NCBI RefSeq assembly: GCF_001636055.1
Contig: NZ_CP011789.1
Span: forward strand, 2,666,001-2,730,000
Direction: 5' to 3'
DNA length: 64,000 nt
From: Pseudomonas putida
GTDB lineage: Bacteria; Pseudomonadota; Gammaproteobacteria; Pseudomonadales; Pseudomonadaceae
A program made the position numbers and the translations under genes. The notes beneath the pieces were generated by a model. The model was given only the letters and a program-made list of their open reading frames with translations, made no database searches and had not been told where the DNA came from. This document shows positions 40,135 to 51,834 of the stretch, in pieces; position 1 is the stretch's first letter, and every line of letters begins with the position of its first letter.

Positions 40135-40200
40135 AGCTTGCGGCCGGCCACGAATCGTTCGGGCCGGCCTGCAAGCTGGCGGGTGGCACGGACCACCCGC
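40135..40200 (-). other. Two tandem hairpins in the nuoF-nuoG gap
   Basis: GCGGGTGG (40179-40186) pairs with CCACCCGC (40193-40200). AGCTTGCGGCCGGCC (40135-40149) pairs with GGCCGGCCTGCAAGCT (40162-40177) with one bulged base. On the minus-strand mRNA they fall between the nuoF stop and the nuoG start. No U-tract, so processing or stability control is more likely than termination. Confidence 0.7.
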
Positions 40201-40211
40201 GATTCATCTTG

Positions 40212-41576
40212 TTATGCGCCGACCACAATCGGCTTGGCCAGGTTCGGGCGCAGGGTGTCGGCAGCGCTAGCGGGCGCGACACCGGCCTCGAACTCGGACC
40301 GGAAGTATTTGATGGCACTGCCCAGCGGCTCCACGGCACCCGGTGCGTGAGCGCAGAAGGTGCGGCCTGGGCCGAGGAAGTTGACCAGACCCAGCAGGGT
40401 CTCGATGTCTTCGGCGCGGCCTTGGCCTTTCTCCAGGGCGCGCAACATCTTCACGCTCCATGGCAGGCCGTCACGGCATGGTGTGCACCAGCCGCACGAC
40501 TCGCGGGCGAAGAACTCTTCCATGTTGCGCAGCAGCGAGACCATGTTGACGCTGTCGTCGACCGCCATGGCCAGGCCCGTACCCATGCGGGTGCCGACCT
40601 TGGCGATACCACCGGCGTACATCTGTGCATCCAGGTGTTCCGGCAGCAGGAAGCCGGTACCGGCACCGCCTGGCTGCCAGCACTTGAGCTTGAAGCCGTC
40701 GCGCATGCCACCGGCGTAGTCTTCGAACAGCTCGCGGGCGGTCACGCCGAATGGCAGTTCCCACAGGCCCGGGTTCTTCACCTTGCCGGAGAAGCCCATC
40801 AGTTTTGTGCCGTGGTCTTCGCTGCCTTCGCGGGCCAGCGACTTGTACCAGTCGTTGCCGTTGGCGACGATGGCCGGGACGTTGCACAGGGTTTCGACGT
40901 TGTTCACGCAGGTCGGCTTGCCCCACACGCCGACAGCGGCAGGGAAGGGCGGCTTGGAGCGTGGGTTGGCGCGGCGGCCTTCGAGCGAGTTGATCAGTGC
41001 GGTTTCTTCACCGCAGATGTAGCGGCCGGCACCGGTGTGCACGAACAGCTCGAAGTCAAAACCGGAGCCCAGGATGTTCTTGCCCAGCAGGCCTGCAGCC
41101 TTGGCTTCATCGATGGCACGGTTGAGGTTCTTCGCTGCCGTGGTGTACTCGCCGCGCAGGAAGATGTAGCCACGGTAGGCCTTCAACGCGCGGGCGCTGA
41201 TCAGCATGCCCTCGACCAGCAGATGGGGCTGTTGCTCCATCAGCATGCGGTCTTTCCAGGTGTTGGGCTCCATTTCGTCCGCGTTGCACAGCAGGTAGCG
41301 GATGTTCATGGATTCGTCTTTGGGCATCAGGCCCCACTTCACGCCCGTGGGGAAGCCTGCGCCGCCGCGACCCTTGAGGCCGGAGTCCTTGACGCTTTGC
41401 ACGATGTCGTCGGCGGACATGTCGGCCAGGGCCTTGCGGGCCGCAGCGTAGCCGTTCTTGGACTCGTACTCGGCCAGCCAGACCGGCTCGCCGTCATCAC
41501 GCAGGCGCCAGGTCAGCGGGTGGGTTTCAGCCGAGCGCGCGATGCGGTTGGCCGGGCCGAAGGAAGTGATGGTCAT
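40212..41576 (-). CDS. nuoF: NADH-quinone oxidoreductase subunit F
   Basis: A 454-residue NADH-binding flavoprotein subunit. [13 protein letters not shown] binds [23 protein letters not shown] is the FMN region, and [11 protein letters not shown] with a later cysteine binds cluster N3. ATG at 41576 overlaps the nuoE stop by 4 bp; the longer frame is inside nuoE. Confidence 0.97.
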   Translation of the reverse strand: MTITSFGPANRIARSAETHPLTWRLRDDGEPVWLAEYESKNGYAAARKALADMSADDIVQSVKDSGLKGRGGAGFPTGVKWGLMPKDESMNIRYLLCNADEMEPNTWKDRMLMEQQPHLLVEGMLISARALKAYRGYIFLRGEYTTAAKNLNRAIDEAKAAGLLGKNILGSGFDFELFVHTGAGRYICGEETALINSLEGRRANPRSKPPFPAAVGVWGKPTCVNNVETLCNVPAIVANGNDWYKSLAREGSEDHGTKLMGFSGKVKNPGLWELPFGVTARELFEDYAGGMRDGFKLKCWQPGGAGTGFLLPEHLDAQMYAGGIAKVGTRMGTGLAMAVDDSVNMVSLLRNMEEFFARESCGWCTPCRDGLPWSVKMLRALEKGQGRAEDIETLLGLVNFLGPGRTFCAHAPGAVEPLGSAIKYFRSEFEAGVAPASAADTLRPNLAKPIVVGA

Positions 41577-42070
41577 ACGTAACCCTCCAGCAGTTTGGAG
41601 ACGCCTGCAGGCTGCACGTCGCCAAAGGTGTCGTCGTCGATCATCAGCGCGGGGGCCTTGTCGCAGTTGCCCAGGCAGCACACCGGCAGCAGGGTGAAGC
41701 GGCCATCGGCGGTGGTCTGGCCCAGGCCGATGCCCAGTTCGCTCTGGATCTGGCTGACGACCGATTCGTGGCCGCCGATGTAGCAGACCATGCTGTCGCA
41801 CACGCGAATGATGTGGCGCCCGACCGGCTGGCGGAAGATCTGGCTGTAGAAGGTGGCCACGCCCTCGACGTCGCTGGCAGGGATGCCCAGCACTTCGCCG
41901 ATCGCGTAGATGGCGCCGTCCGGCACCCAGCCGCGTTCCTTCTGCACGATTTTCAAGGCTTCGATGGACGCCGCGCGCGGGTCCTCGTAGTGGTGCATCT
42001 CGTGCTCGATGGCCGAGCGCTCGGTTTCGCTCAGGGCGAAACGGTCGGTTTGGATAAGCGTGCTGTTCAT
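41573..42070 (-). CDS. nuoE: NADH-quinone oxidoreductase subunit E
   Basis: A 165-residue thioredoxin-like subunit with the 2Fe-2S cluster N1a; cysteines are seen in [11 protein letters not shown] and [14 protein letters not shown]. Two bases separate it from nuoCD, and it overlaps nuoF, so E-F form a translation-coupled pair. Confidence 0.96.
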   Translation of the reverse strand: MNSTLIQTDRFALSETERSAIEHEMHHYEDPRAASIEALKIVQKERGWVPDGAIYAIGEVLGIPASDVEGVATFYSQIFRQPVGRHIIRVCDSMVCYIGGHESVVSQIQSELGIGLGQTTADGRFTLLPVCCLGNCDKAPALMIDDDTFGDVQPAGVSKLLEGYV

Positions 42071-42072
42071 GC

Positions 42073-43872
<1,800 letters not shown>

Positions 43873-43894
43873 TCAACGTTGAGAATGAAGCCAG

Positions 43895-43922
43895 GCCGCC
43901 GGCTCCTTGGGGAGCGGGCGGC
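43895..43922 (-). other. Hairpin in the nuoB-nuoCD gap
   Basis: GCCGCCGGCTCC (43895-43906) pairs with GGAGCGGGCGGC (43911-43922) with one mismatch around a 4-base loop. Like the pair in the nuoF-nuoG gap it marks one of the few junctions without tight gene overlap. Confidence 0.65.
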
Positions 43923-43933
43923 AGGTCGCTGGA

Positions 43934-44611
43934 TCAGACTTCGTCGGGGCTGCGCAGGTTGGTTACCGCAATGCGCTGTTCACGACGCAGGTCTTTCTGG
44001 GCAGGCATCTCGGCACGATAAATACCTTGATCACCAACCACCCAGGAGAGCGGGCGTCGTTCTTGGCCGATCGATTCCTGCAACAGCATCAAGCCTTGCA
44101 GGAAAGCCTCGGGGCGCGGCGGGCAGCCAGGCACATAGACGTCCACGGGGAGGAACTTGTCGACCCCCTGAACGACCGAGTAGATGTCGTACATGCCACC
44201 GGAGTTGGCGCACGAACCCATGGAAATGACCCACTTGGGCTCGAGCATCTGCTCGTAGAGGCGCTGGATGATCGGCGCCATTTTGACGAAGCAGGTACCG
44301 GCGATGACCATGAAGTCGGCCTGGCGCGGCGAGGCCCGGATGACTTCGGCGCCGAAGCGGGCGATGTCGTGGGGTGCCGTGAAGGCCGTGGTCATTTCCA
44401 CGTAGCAGCAGGACAGGCCGAAGTTGTACGGCCAGAGGGAGTTCTTGCGACCCCAGTTGACCGCGCCACGCAGCACATCTTCGAGTTTCCCCATGTAGAT
44501 GTTCTTGTGGACCTGGTCTTCGAGCAGTTGGTCGGTGACGGTTTCCCGATCACCTACCGGGTACTGCTCGTTGGGCGCATCCGGATCGATTCTGGTGAGA
44601 TTGTATTGCAT
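43934..44611 (-). CDS. nuoB: NADH-quinone oxidoreductase subunit B
   Basis: A 225-residue subunit binding cluster N2, the electron donor to quinone. The tandem cysteines are in [10 protein letters not shown], with further ligands in GTCFVKMAP and [13 protein letters not shown] at 44611 has GAGG upstream and gives the usual Pseudomonas length; the TTG at 44617 is less likely. Confidence 0.96.
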   Translation of the reverse strand: MQYNLTRIDPDAPNEQYPVGDRETVTDQLLEDQVHKNIYMGKLEDVLRGAVNWGRKNSLWPYNFGLSCCYVEMTTAFTAPHDIARFGAEVIRASPRQADFMVIAGTCFVKMAPIIQRLYEQMLEPKWVISMGSCANSGGMYDIYSVVQGVDKFLPVDVYVPGCPPRPEAFLQGLMLLQESIGQERRPLSWVVGDQGIYRAEMPAQKDLRREQRIAVTNLRSPDEV

Positions 44612-44621
44612 TGCCAAAGCC

Positions 44622-45035
44622 TCATTGTTTCAGCTTCGCTTGCCGCTTGCGGCGACCTTCGGGAGCCCAATCAAGAGCACCGACGCGCCATAGGTAGACA
44701 AGACCTGCCAACAGAATTGCTATGAAAACGAGAGCTTCGACGAATCCGGTCCAGCCGCTTTCGCGGACGGACACAGACCATGCAAAGAGAAAGAGGGCTT
44801 CGATATCGAAGATCACGAACAGCATCGCGACCAGATAGAATTTGGCGGACAGGCGCAGGCGGGCGCTGCCAACGGGCAGCATGCCGGATTCGAAGGGTTC
44901 GTTCTTGGCGCGGCCCCAGGCCTTGCTGCCGAGCAGGCTGGACAGGCCGAGCATGAAGGCACACAGGCCGACGACACCCAGGAGGAAGATGGCAAAGCCC
45001 CAGTTGTGGGCGATGAGTCCTGCCGAATCGGACAT
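44622..45035 (-). CDS. nuoA: NADH-quinone oxidoreductase subunit A
   Basis: A 137-residue three-helix subunit and first gene of the nuo operon. [17 protein letters not shown] is the conserved loop and [10 protein letters not shown] the second helix signature. The upstream gap 45036-45744 contains the promoter region and a Fur-like box about 270 bp from the start. Confidence 0.96.
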   Translation of the reverse strand: MSDSAGLIAHNWGFAIFLLGVVGLCAFMLGLSSLLGSKAWGRAKNEPFESGMLPVGSARLRLSAKFYLVAMLFVIFDIEALFLFAWSVSVRESGWTGFVEALVFIAILLAGLVYLWRVGALDWAPEGRRKRQAKLKQ

Positions 45036-45305
45036 GCTTGAAATCCTTATACAGAGACCCAGCTCTGCAGTCTGAAATAAGTAGAGCGGCGACGCGGTGT
45101 CGCTGATGCAGTGACCAAATGTCGCAGCTGAATCAATCGCGCTGATTTTATGGGTAAACCCACGGCAAGTAAAATTTCCAGTGCAAAATTATTCGTAGGA
45201 TTAAGAACAAAAATCTTTCGTAAATCGCTGAAAGCCTTGATTTTCGGGCATTCCAATCAGATTTGTTAATTATGTTTCTTGGTTGGCGTAACGAGTCTTC
45301 AATTT

Positions 45306-45324
45306 AATAATGATAATTAATATC
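45306..45324. promoter_or_regulatory. Fur-box-like site overlapping a rightward promoter
   Basis: AATAATGATAATTAATATC matches the 19-bp Fur consensus at 16 positions. A plus-strand promoter TTGGCG (about 45284-45289), 17-bp spacer and AATAAT (45306-45311) would be covered by Fur. The nearest minus-strand gene is nuoA. Apart from the peptide frame below, nothing convincing lies in 45036-45744. Confidence 0.55.
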
Positions 45325-45396
45325 ATTTGGCTGAGCCGCTGTTTGCCGAGCCATCTGATACCTGTCTAGTTCAATTCGCAATCTTGTCACTTGCAA

Positions 45397-45468
45397 ATGA
45401 GAAAAACTCTCGTTCTAGCAGTTGCAGCGTTCTCGTGTACCGCTCTGGGTCAATGTTTCGGCGAATGA
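45397..45468 (+). CDS. Possible 23-residue secreted peptide or gene remnant
   Basis: ATG at 45397 opens a frame with the lipoprotein-like signal MRKTLVLAVAAFSCTALGQC, stopping three residues later. It lies about 75 bp after the putative Fur-controlled start site. No good Shine-Dalgarno is visible. It may be a decayed small lipoprotein gene or chance; a noncoding RNA from the same promoter is an alternative. Confidence 0.3.
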   Translation: MRKTLVLAVAAFSCTALGQCFGE

Positions 45469-45702
45469 CGGGGCGACGGGGGGCGGGCGGCAATGGCAAG
45501 GAAGCGCAATCGAGCAAGCCGGATACGGGCTGTGCTTCTTTATATAGGGGGCATCCAGGCGTTGGCTTGGACGAGGCATGTGGCAGTCCTTGCTTGCTGT
45601 GCTGCCTCAAGCATAGACCTGATCTCGGGGTTTGCCTCGTCGTCAGGACATCAGGCGTCTGCAGGGGGAGGGAGTGGTGGGGGCAGCAAGCAAAAGAAAG
45701 CC

Positions 45703-45724
45703 CGGGGCTTTCTCAAGCCCCGGT
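45703..45724 (-). terminator. Intrinsic terminator of aceA
   Basis: CCGGGGCT (45703-45710) pairs with AGCCCCGG (45717-45724) around TTCTCA; on the minus strand it is followed by a run reading TTTCTTTTG. It lies 21 bp after the aceA stop. Confidence 0.85.
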
Positions 45725-45744
45725 CCTCTGTCAGCAATCCACTA

Positions 45745-47070
45745 TCAGTGGAACTGCTCTTCCTCGGTCGAACCGGTCAGTGCCGTCACCGACGAAGCGC
45801 CACCCTGGATCACGGTGGTCATGTCGTCGAAATAGCCGGTGCCCACTTCCTGCTGGTGCGCCACGAAGGTGTAGCCCTTGCTGGCGTCGGCGAATTCCTG
45901 CTCTTGCAGTTTCACGTAGGCGGTCATGTCGTTGCGGGCGTAGTCGTGCGCCAGGTTGAACATGCCATGCCACATGTTGTGGATGCCAGCCAGGGTGATG
46001 AACTGGTGCTTGTAGCCCATCGCCGACAGTTCGCGCTGGAACTTGGCGATGGTGGCATCGTCCAGGTTCTTCTTCCAGTTGAAGGATGGCGAGCAGTTGT
46101 ACGACAGCAGTTGGTCCGGGTACTCCTTCTTGATCGCTTCGGCGAAGCGACGGGCTTCGTCCAGGTCCGGCTTGGCGGTTTCGCACCAGATCAGGTCGGC
46201 GTACGGAGCGTACGCCAGGCCGCGGGCGATGGCCTGGTCGAGGCCGGCACGTACCTTGTAGAAGCCTTCACGGGTACGCTCGCCGATCACGAACGGCTGG
46301 TCGTAAGGGTCGCAGTCGCTGGTCAGCAGGTCGGCAGCGTTGGCGTCAGTGCGAGCGAGGATGATGGTCGGTACGCCCGCAACGTCAGCGGCCAGACGCG
46401 CGGCCACCAGCTTCTGTACGGCTTCCTGGGTTGGTACCAGTACCTTGCCGCCCATGTGGCCGCATTTTTTCACCGAGGCCAACTGGTCTTCGAAGTGCAC
46501 GCCGGCGGCGCCTGCCTCGATCATGTTCTTCATCAGCTCGTAGGCGTTCAGCACGCCGCCGAAACCGGCTTCGGCGTCAGCCACGATCGGTGCGAAGTAG
46601 TCGATGTAGCCATCGTCGCCCGGGTTCTTGCCGGCTTTCCACTGGATCTGGTCGGCGCGGCGGAAGGCGTTGTTGATGCGCTTGACCACGGTCGGTACCG
46701 AGTCGACCGGGTACAGCGACTGGTCAGGGTACATGGACTCGGCCGAGTTGTTGTCGGCGGCTACCTGCCAACCGGACAGGTAGATGGCCTGAATGCCGGC
46801 TTTTACCTGCTGCACGGCCTGGCCGCCGGTGAGGGCGCCCATGCAGTTGACGAAATCTTTTTCGGGCCGGAAGGACGGGTGGGCACCTTGGGTGACCAGC
46901 TTCCACAGTTTTTCTGCGCCTTGACGAGCAAAGGTGTGCTCTGGCTGCAGGGAGCCACGCAGGCGAACGACATCGGCGGCGGTGTAGGTACGGGTCACGC
47001 CTTTCCAGCGCGGGTTTTCGGCCCAGTCTTTCTCGAGGGCTGCAATTTGCTGTTCGCGTGTCAGTGCCAT
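45745..47070 (-). CDS. aceA: Isocitrate lyase
   Basis: A 441-residue glyoxylate-shunt enzyme splitting isocitrate to glyoxylate and succinate. The catalytic motif KKCGHMGG is at 201-208 with Cys203 active. Length and the [10 protein letters not shown] segment match the E. coli-type (not the 531-residue ICL2-like) enzyme. Single gene, with an unusually long leader of about 360 nt if the promoter at 47438-47466 is used. Confidence 0.97.
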   Translation of the reverse strand: MALTREQQIAALEKDWAENPRWKGVTRTYTAADVVRLRGSLQPEHTFARQGAEKLWKLVTQGAHPSFRPEKDFVNCMGALTGGQAVQQVKAGIQAIYLSGWQVAADNNSAESMYPDQSLYPVDSVPTVVKRINNAFRRADQIQWKAGKNPGDDGYIDYFAPIVADAEAGFGGVLNAYELMKNMIEAGAAGVHFEDQLASVKKCGHMGGKVLVPTQEAVQKLVAARLAADVAGVPTIILARTDANAADLLTSDCDPYDQPFVIGERTREGFYKVRAGLDQAIARGLAYAPYADLIWCETAKPDLDEARRFAEAIKKEYPDQLLSYNCSPSFNWKKNLDDATIAKFQRELSAMGYKHQFITLAGIHNMWHGMFNLAHDYARNDMTAYVKLQEQEFADASKGYTFVAHQQEVGTGYFDDMTTVIQGGASSVTALTGSTEEEQFH

Positions 47071-47437
47071 GGAAATAAACCTCGTCGCATCGATCTTGAG
47101 TGTAGTTGTGCGGATGCTCAGGGCGCGGAATCAGAGGCCTGGCGGCTGTCCTGTCCGGGGGAGTGCGGCGGCGAACGGGGAAGGCTCGAAGGGGAAGGGG
47201 GTGCAGTTCAGGCGAAGGTGTCCCCAGCAGGTCGGCTCGTGGATGCCTTGCTGCGGTGCGACGTCGATTGCCGGTTCTGCGGTGATGCGCTTCCGTCCCT
47301 CGGGACAACTTCTTCGTTGCAGTCGCAATCCCGTCGAACCGCCTTGTGGGCCGTATAGACACAGGACGCCTCCAGGGGTGTCGGGAGGGCGTCCCGAAGG
47401 CCCTTGCCAGGGCCCCTGATTAGCGGGAGCGAGGCCA

Positions 47438-47498
47438 TCATGCCCTTGGCGAAAAGAGCCTGTCAAATGTTTTGTAGTGCTTTTTTAGGCTTACTACA
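47438..47498 (-). promoter_or_regulatory. aceA promoter with RccR-like operator
   Basis: On the minus strand TTGACA (47466-47461), 17-bp spacer, CATGAT (47443-47438) is a near-consensus sigma70 promoter. Just upstream is the inverted repeat TGTAGT (47473-47478) / ACTACA (47493-47498), half-site centres 20 bp apart. The half-sites agree with those I recall for the KDPG-responsive regulator RccR of glyoxylate-shunt genes; that assignment needs checking. A leader hairpin is at 47364-47394. Confidence 0.6.
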
Positions 47499-47565
47499 TC
47501 TTTGGTCTAATGCGACTCTGCAGTCAGTTTCAAGGCCCTTGGTCGAGGCCTTGTACGGCCTGGGA

Positions 47566-48300
47566 TCAGTCGAGAAGGTCGACTTTGACACGTAGCGTCA
47601 TGTTTTCACCGCGCTGGGTGCTGTAAGTGAGGGCCGAAGGGCTATTGTCGGCCTGACTCTGCTGGTTGTACCCCGCCAGGGTGATCCACTCGCCGAGCCT
47701 GCCAGAGACAGTTGTGTCGGTACTCTGCACCTTCACTACATCCTGGCGTTCCTGGCTCATTCGATCATTATTGGTGCTGATTTGCAGACGAACCGTTTCA
47801 CCGCTGACGCTCGGCGTGACGTAGAAGCCCTGGGTCACATTGCGGTATTGGGTGTCGCTCTGGATGCGTCCGTAACCATCGGTCGAGGTGCTGGTGATGG
47901 GGATGCTCTGGCCGATCTGGATCAGCGCCGGCTGGCCTTCGCTGGCCTGGATCTGCTGCAGGCCGCCTTCTCGGTTGCTGGTGCCGTACTGGATGACCCG
48001 GGCGTTGCCGCGTTTGTCCTGGTAGTTGCTGTCGTTGTTGTCGACGCTGATCAGCAGGCGTTTGGGCGCAGTGTCCAACTGCTGTAGCAATGCGCGCAGG
48101 TCGTCGATGCGTTCCGGGCTGGCATTGACGATCAATTTGTTCTCGAAGGCGCTGACGGTTCCGTCCTTTCCAAGAAAGGACTGGGCGGTCGGCAGCAGCT
48201 CGGCGCTGCTGCGGTGCTGCAGCGGCACGACTTCGGTGGCCGCCTGTGCGGTGAGGCTGGCCGCCAGCAGCAGGGCGGTGACAAGGGGGCGTAGCGGCAT
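47566..48300 (-). CDS. Exported protein with secretin N-terminal-type domain
   Basis: A 244-residue protein with a signal peptide (1-20, LLLAASLTAQA) and a small secretin/NolW-like ring domain (about 40-80; SAFENKLIVNASPERIDDLRAL) followed by a beta-rich C-terminal part (EWITLAGYNQQS). The outer-membrane secretin channel itself is missing. ATG at 48300 with good signal sequence; the longer frame is rejected. Divergent from the subtilase gene. Function unknown. Confidence 0.78.
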   Translation of the reverse strand: MPLRPLVTALLLAASLTAQAATEVVPLQHRSSAELLPTAQSFLGKDGTVSAFENKLIVNASPERIDDLRALLQQLDTAPKRLLISVDNNDSNYQDKRGNARVIQYGTSNREGGLQQIQASEGQPALIQIGQSIPITSTSTDGYGRIQSDTQYRNVTQGFYVTPSVSGETVRLQISTNNDRMSQERQDVVKVQSTDTTVSGRLGEWITLAGYNQQSQADNSPSALTYSTQRGENMTLRVKVDLLD

Positions 48301-48481
48301 GTTCGTGGTCTCCGCAGGTTGAATAGACATGATGGCAAATTTGCCAGCATTGTGCCGTGTCTGGATCACAGGGATTTGAAATTTGCAGCGCAGCTGCGGA
48401 GCTTTCGCGGGCTACCGTCAACAGCTGAACCATCGCCTGAGCGCTGGGGTCGCAGCAAAAAGACCATGGCAGACCCTCGGC

Positions 48482-50191
48482 ATGAAGCGCTACCTACCTT
48501 TGTTGTTACTTGCTCTTGGACAGAGTGCCATTGCCGAGCCGCGCATCCAGCAGTTGCAGCGCTGCGGCGATTTACTGTCCGAAGCCCCGCAGCACTGGTG
48601 CCTGCGCGCGCAAGGTCTGGAGCACCAGGCTCCACAGGTGTGGCTGGGGGACCGGGCCTTGCCGGCCAATGTCGTGCTGCGCGAGGGCGACAGGCTCGAG
48701 TTCACGCTCGACCAGCCCGGTCCGAGCGCTCCTTTGTGGCTGCAGGTCGGCGGGCAGAAAAGCAATCCGGTCTGGCTCACTCGCCAGCGCAGCCATGTGG
48801 TCGCCGCAGGCCCGCACGAGGTGGCCAGGAACATGGACGGCCTGACCACCTACCTCGACCTGGTCAGCCTGCTGATCGAGGAAAAGCACAACGGGCGCGA
48901 GGAGGCGCAACGTATCGCCGACAAATATGGTGCGCAGGTGGTGGGGGCGATCCCGCCGTTGAACGTCTACCAACTGCGGCTGCCGGTACGTGATCTTGTA
49001 CAGCGCGATGCGATGATCCTGCGCATGGGCAGCGAGCTCAGCGTGGACGCGGTGATCGTCGAGGAGTCGGCGCCGGAGCGAGGTGAGGAAGGCGAGGGCG
49101 GCAAGGCTACGGTCATCGACCAGGCCGATGAGTGGGCGGCCAATCGTTTCACGGATGCCCTGTACTACTACCAGCGCCGGGTCCCGGCCTCGAACGTGCC
49201 GGTACAGCCGATACGCGTGGGCGTGATCGAGCGCGAGCTGGATTTCGACGCTGCGCCCTTTCAGGCTTATCGCGGCGCCTGCGGGCCAAGACAGACCTGC
49301 CTTTACGGCCGCGACGGCGCACGTGCGCAGAGCCACGGCAGCCACGTCGCCGGTATCCTGGCCGGGCGCGGGGAGGGGGTGGCAGGTGGCTTTCTCAGCG
49401 GCCTGGGCAAGGCCAGCCCCGGGTTCGAGGTGATCGTCGAGCGCAACTCGGATGCAGGTATCACCGCCAATATTGCCGCGTCGGTCAACCTGGTCGAGGA
49501 CGGCGTACGGGTGCTCAACTGGAGTTGGGGTATCCACCGCGTCGGCGCCAGAAGCGTGGAGGGCGACGAGGTCGATTCGCTGGTGCGCTCGGGGTTGGCC
49601 ATGAGTGGCTACGAGGAGTTGCTCGAGGAATTCTTCCTGTGGCTGCGCAGCGAGCACCCGGATGTGGTGGTGGTCAATTCGGCGGGCAATGGCTCGTCAT
49701 GGTCTGGCACCGATGAATACCGTTTGCCATCGTCGTTCGTGACCGAGCAGTTGCTGGTGGTGGGCGGGCATCAACGCAGCGAGCGCGACACCGCGGTTGA
49801 CGATCCGCAGCATGTGGTCAAGCGCCGCAGCTCCAACGTCGACATGCGTGTGGATGTCAGTGCAGCAGCCTGCCTGCAACCTGCCGATGCTGGCAAGCCG
49901 CACTGCGGTACGTCCTACGCGACGCCGTTGGTGGCTTCGACGGTGGCAGCGATGTTGTCGATCAATCCGCAGCTTACGCCCGAGCAGGTGCGTATGTTGC
50001 TGCGCCGCAGTGCCCTGACCATGGGCTCTGAACAGGACTTCGAGGCGATGGATGCCGAGGACCTGACGGCGCCGATCCTGCCGTCGGAGCGCAATGGTCG
50101 TCTCAATGACCCTGACCTGGGCCGCTCGGCGCGGCTGGACATGCAGCGTGCGCTGGATCTCGCGGTGCAGAGCCGGGAACGGGTGCGCTGA
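48482..50191 (+). CDS. Exported subtilisin-like (S8) peptidase with Glu in place of catalytic Asp
   Basis: A 569-residue protein with a signal peptide (1-18) and an N-terminal prodomain-like region (about 20-240), then a subtilase fold. His285 in SHGSHVAG, oxyanion Asn403 (SAGNG) and Ser478 (GTSYATP) are in place, but the Asp position reads VIERELD, giving Glu250 instead of the VIDTG aspartate. Activity may be altered or lost. ATG at 48482 gives the signal; the longer upstream frame has none. Confidence 0.83.
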   Translation: MKRYLPLLLLALGQSAIAEPRIQQLQRCGDLLSEAPQHWCLRAQGLEHQAPQVWLGDRALPANVVLREGDRLEFTLDQPGPSAPLWLQVGGQKSNPVWLTRQRSHVVAAGPHEVARNMDGLTTYLDLVSLLIEEKHNGREEAQRIADKYGAQVVGAIPPLNVYQLRLPVRDLVQRDAMILRMGSELSVDAVIVEESAPERGEEGEGGKATVIDQADEWAANRFTDALYYYQRRVPASNVPVQPIRVGVIERELDFDAAPFQAYRGACGPRQTCLYGRDGARAQSHGSHVAGILAGRGEGVAGGFLSGLGKASPGFEVIVERNSDAGITANIAASVNLVEDGVRVLNWSWGIHRVGARSVEGDEVDSLVRSGLAMSGYEELLEEFFLWLRSEHPDVVVVNSAGNGSSWSGTDEYRLPSSFVTEQLLVVGGHQRSERDTAVDDPQHVVKRRSSNVDMRVDVSAAACLQPADAGKPHCGTSYATPLVASTVAAMLSINPQLTPEQVRMLLRRSALTMGSEQDFEAMDAEDLTAPILPSERNGRLNDPDLGRSARLDMQRALDLAVQSRERVR

Positions 50192-50324
50192 GCAGAGCGG
50201 CGGTGGCCGCTGTCAGACAAATTCCGTAACATCGCGCCCCTCGATTTTGCTTCCGCTCGTGTGATTGGGGTCACCCAGTGCACCCGCGCGCGGTCGCCCA
50301 GACTGGACACTTCACAGGATCTAC

Positions 50325-51767
50325 ATGAAACCCGCCCGACTTCGCGCCGACGTCCTCGCTGGCCTGACCACCTCCTTCGCCCTGGTGCCCGAGTGCATCG
50401 CCTTCGCCTTGGTGGCGCACCTCAATCCGCTGATGGGGCTCTATGGTGCCTTCATCATTTGCACGCTGACCGCGTTGTTTGGCGGTCGCCCAGGTATGAT
50501 CTCCGGCGCCGCCGGGTCGATGGCGGTGGTGATCGTCGCCCTGGTCGTGCAGCACGGTGCCCAGTATCTGTTGGCCACGGTGCTGCTTGGCGGGATCGTG
50601 ATGATCCTGTTCGGCGTGCTGCGCCTTGGCAAGCTGGTGCGGCTGGTGCCTTACCCGGTGATGCTTGGCTTCGTCAATGGCCTGGCCATCGTCATCGCCA
50701 TGGCCCAGCTCGAGCATTTCAAGGACGGCGAGCACTGGCTAGGCGGGAAGCCGCTGCTGCTGATGGTCGGTCTGGTAGCCCTGACGATGCTGGTGGTCTA
50801 CGTACTGCCGAAGCTGACCCGCGCGGTGCCGCCTGCGCTGGTGGCGATTGTCGGTGTGGGCCTGCTGGTCTACCTGCTCGCGCTGCCGACCCGCACCCTC
50901 GGCGACATGGCGCACATCGCCGGCGGCCTGCCGCAACTGGCCTGGCCGGAGGTGCCCTGGAACCTCGAGACGCTCAAGATCATCGCCCCCTATGCGCTGG
51001 TGATGGCCATGGTCGGTCTGCTGGAAACTCTGCTGACCCTCAACCTCACCGATGAGATCACCGAGAGTCGCGGTTTCCCTGACCGTGAATGTGTGGCCCT
51101 GGGCGCGGCCAACATGGTGTCGGGGCTGTGCGGTGGCATGGGCGGCTGCGCGATGATCGGCCAGACCGTGATCAACCTTAGCTCCAATGGCCGCGGTCGG
51201 TTGTCGGGGGTGGTGGCGGGGGTGATGATCCTGCTGTTCGTGTTGTTCCTGTCGCCGCTGATCGAGCGTATTCCGCTGGCGGCACTGGTTGGGGTGATGT
51301 TCGTCGTGGCGCAGCAGACCTTTGCCTGGGCGTCGCTGCGAGTACTGCACAAGGTGCCGAAAAGTGATGTGTTGGCGATCATTGCCGTGACGGTGGTCAC
51401 GGTACTGACGGACCTGGCCGCCGCGGTGCTGTTCGGGATCGTCATCGCTGCCATCAACTTCGCCTGGCAGCATGCTCGTGAGCTGTATGCCGATAGCCAC
51501 GAGGATGGCCAGGGCGGCAAGATTTACCAGGTTCATGGCACCTTGTTCTTTGCCTCGACCACACCGTTTCTCGAGCAGTTCGATCCGGCGCAGGATCCGC
51601 AGAGCGTGACGCTGGACTGCAAGCACCTGAGTTTCGTCGACTACTCGGCGATCGCCGCGTTGAAGACGCTGCGCGAGCGGTATTCCCGTGCGGGCAAGCA
51701 CCTGCGCGTTGTGCATCTGTCGGAGCGGTGCAAGAAGCTGTTGCGGCGGGCAGGCGAGCAACATTGA
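50325..51767 (+). CDS. SulP family anion transporter with STAS domain
   Basis: A 480-residue inner-membrane transporter: about 10-12 helices (1-395) with the SulP segment GLLETLLTLNLTDEITESRG, then a C-terminal STAS domain (TLDCKHLSFVDYSAIAAL). The family carries sulfate, bicarbonate or dicarboxylates; the substrate is not clear. ATG at 50325 preferred over an in-frame GTG at 50265. Confidence 0.87.
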   Translation: MKPARLRADVLAGLTTSFALVPECIAFALVAHLNPLMGLYGAFIICTLTALFGGRPGMISGAAGSMAVVIVALVVQHGAQYLLATVLLGGIVMILFGVLRLGKLVRLVPYPVMLGFVNGLAIVIAMAQLEHFKDGEHWLGGKPLLLMVGLVALTMLVVYVLPKLTRAVPPALVAIVGVGLLVYLLALPTRTLGDMAHIAGGLPQLAWPEVPWNLETLKIIAPYALVMAMVGLLETLLTLNLTDEITESRGFPDRECVALGAANMVSGLCGGMGGCAMIGQTVINLSSNGRGRLSGVVAGVMILLFVLFLSPLIERIPLAALVGVMFVVAQQTFAWASLRVLHKVPKSDVLAIIAVTVVTVLTDLAAAVLFGIVIAAINFAWQHARELYADSHEDGQGGKIYQVHGTLFFASTTPFLEQFDPAQDPQSVTLDCKHLSFVDYSAIAALKTLRERYSRAGKHLRVVHLSERCKKLLRRAGEQH

Positions 51768-51792
51768 GGTTCTGAGTCGGCGAGACCGACGC

Positions 51793-51822
51793 CATCGCGG
51801 GGCAAGTCGGGGCCCCGCGATG
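51793..51822. terminator. Terminator hairpin between convergent sulP and fusA2
   Basis: CATCGCGGGG (51793-51802) and CCCCGCGATG (51813-51822) form a perfect 10-bp stem with a 10-base loop. The position between two convergent stops suits bidirectional termination, though T-tracts are weak. Confidence 0.6.
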
Positions 51823-51834
51823 AGGTCGCCTGGG

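Noticed and set aside
45325..45470. PrrF-like iron-responsive sRNA after the Fur box
   Set aside because: I could not match the sequence to the PrrF sequence I remember, and no terminator follows at the right distance. Only an unspecified transcript is kept as possible.
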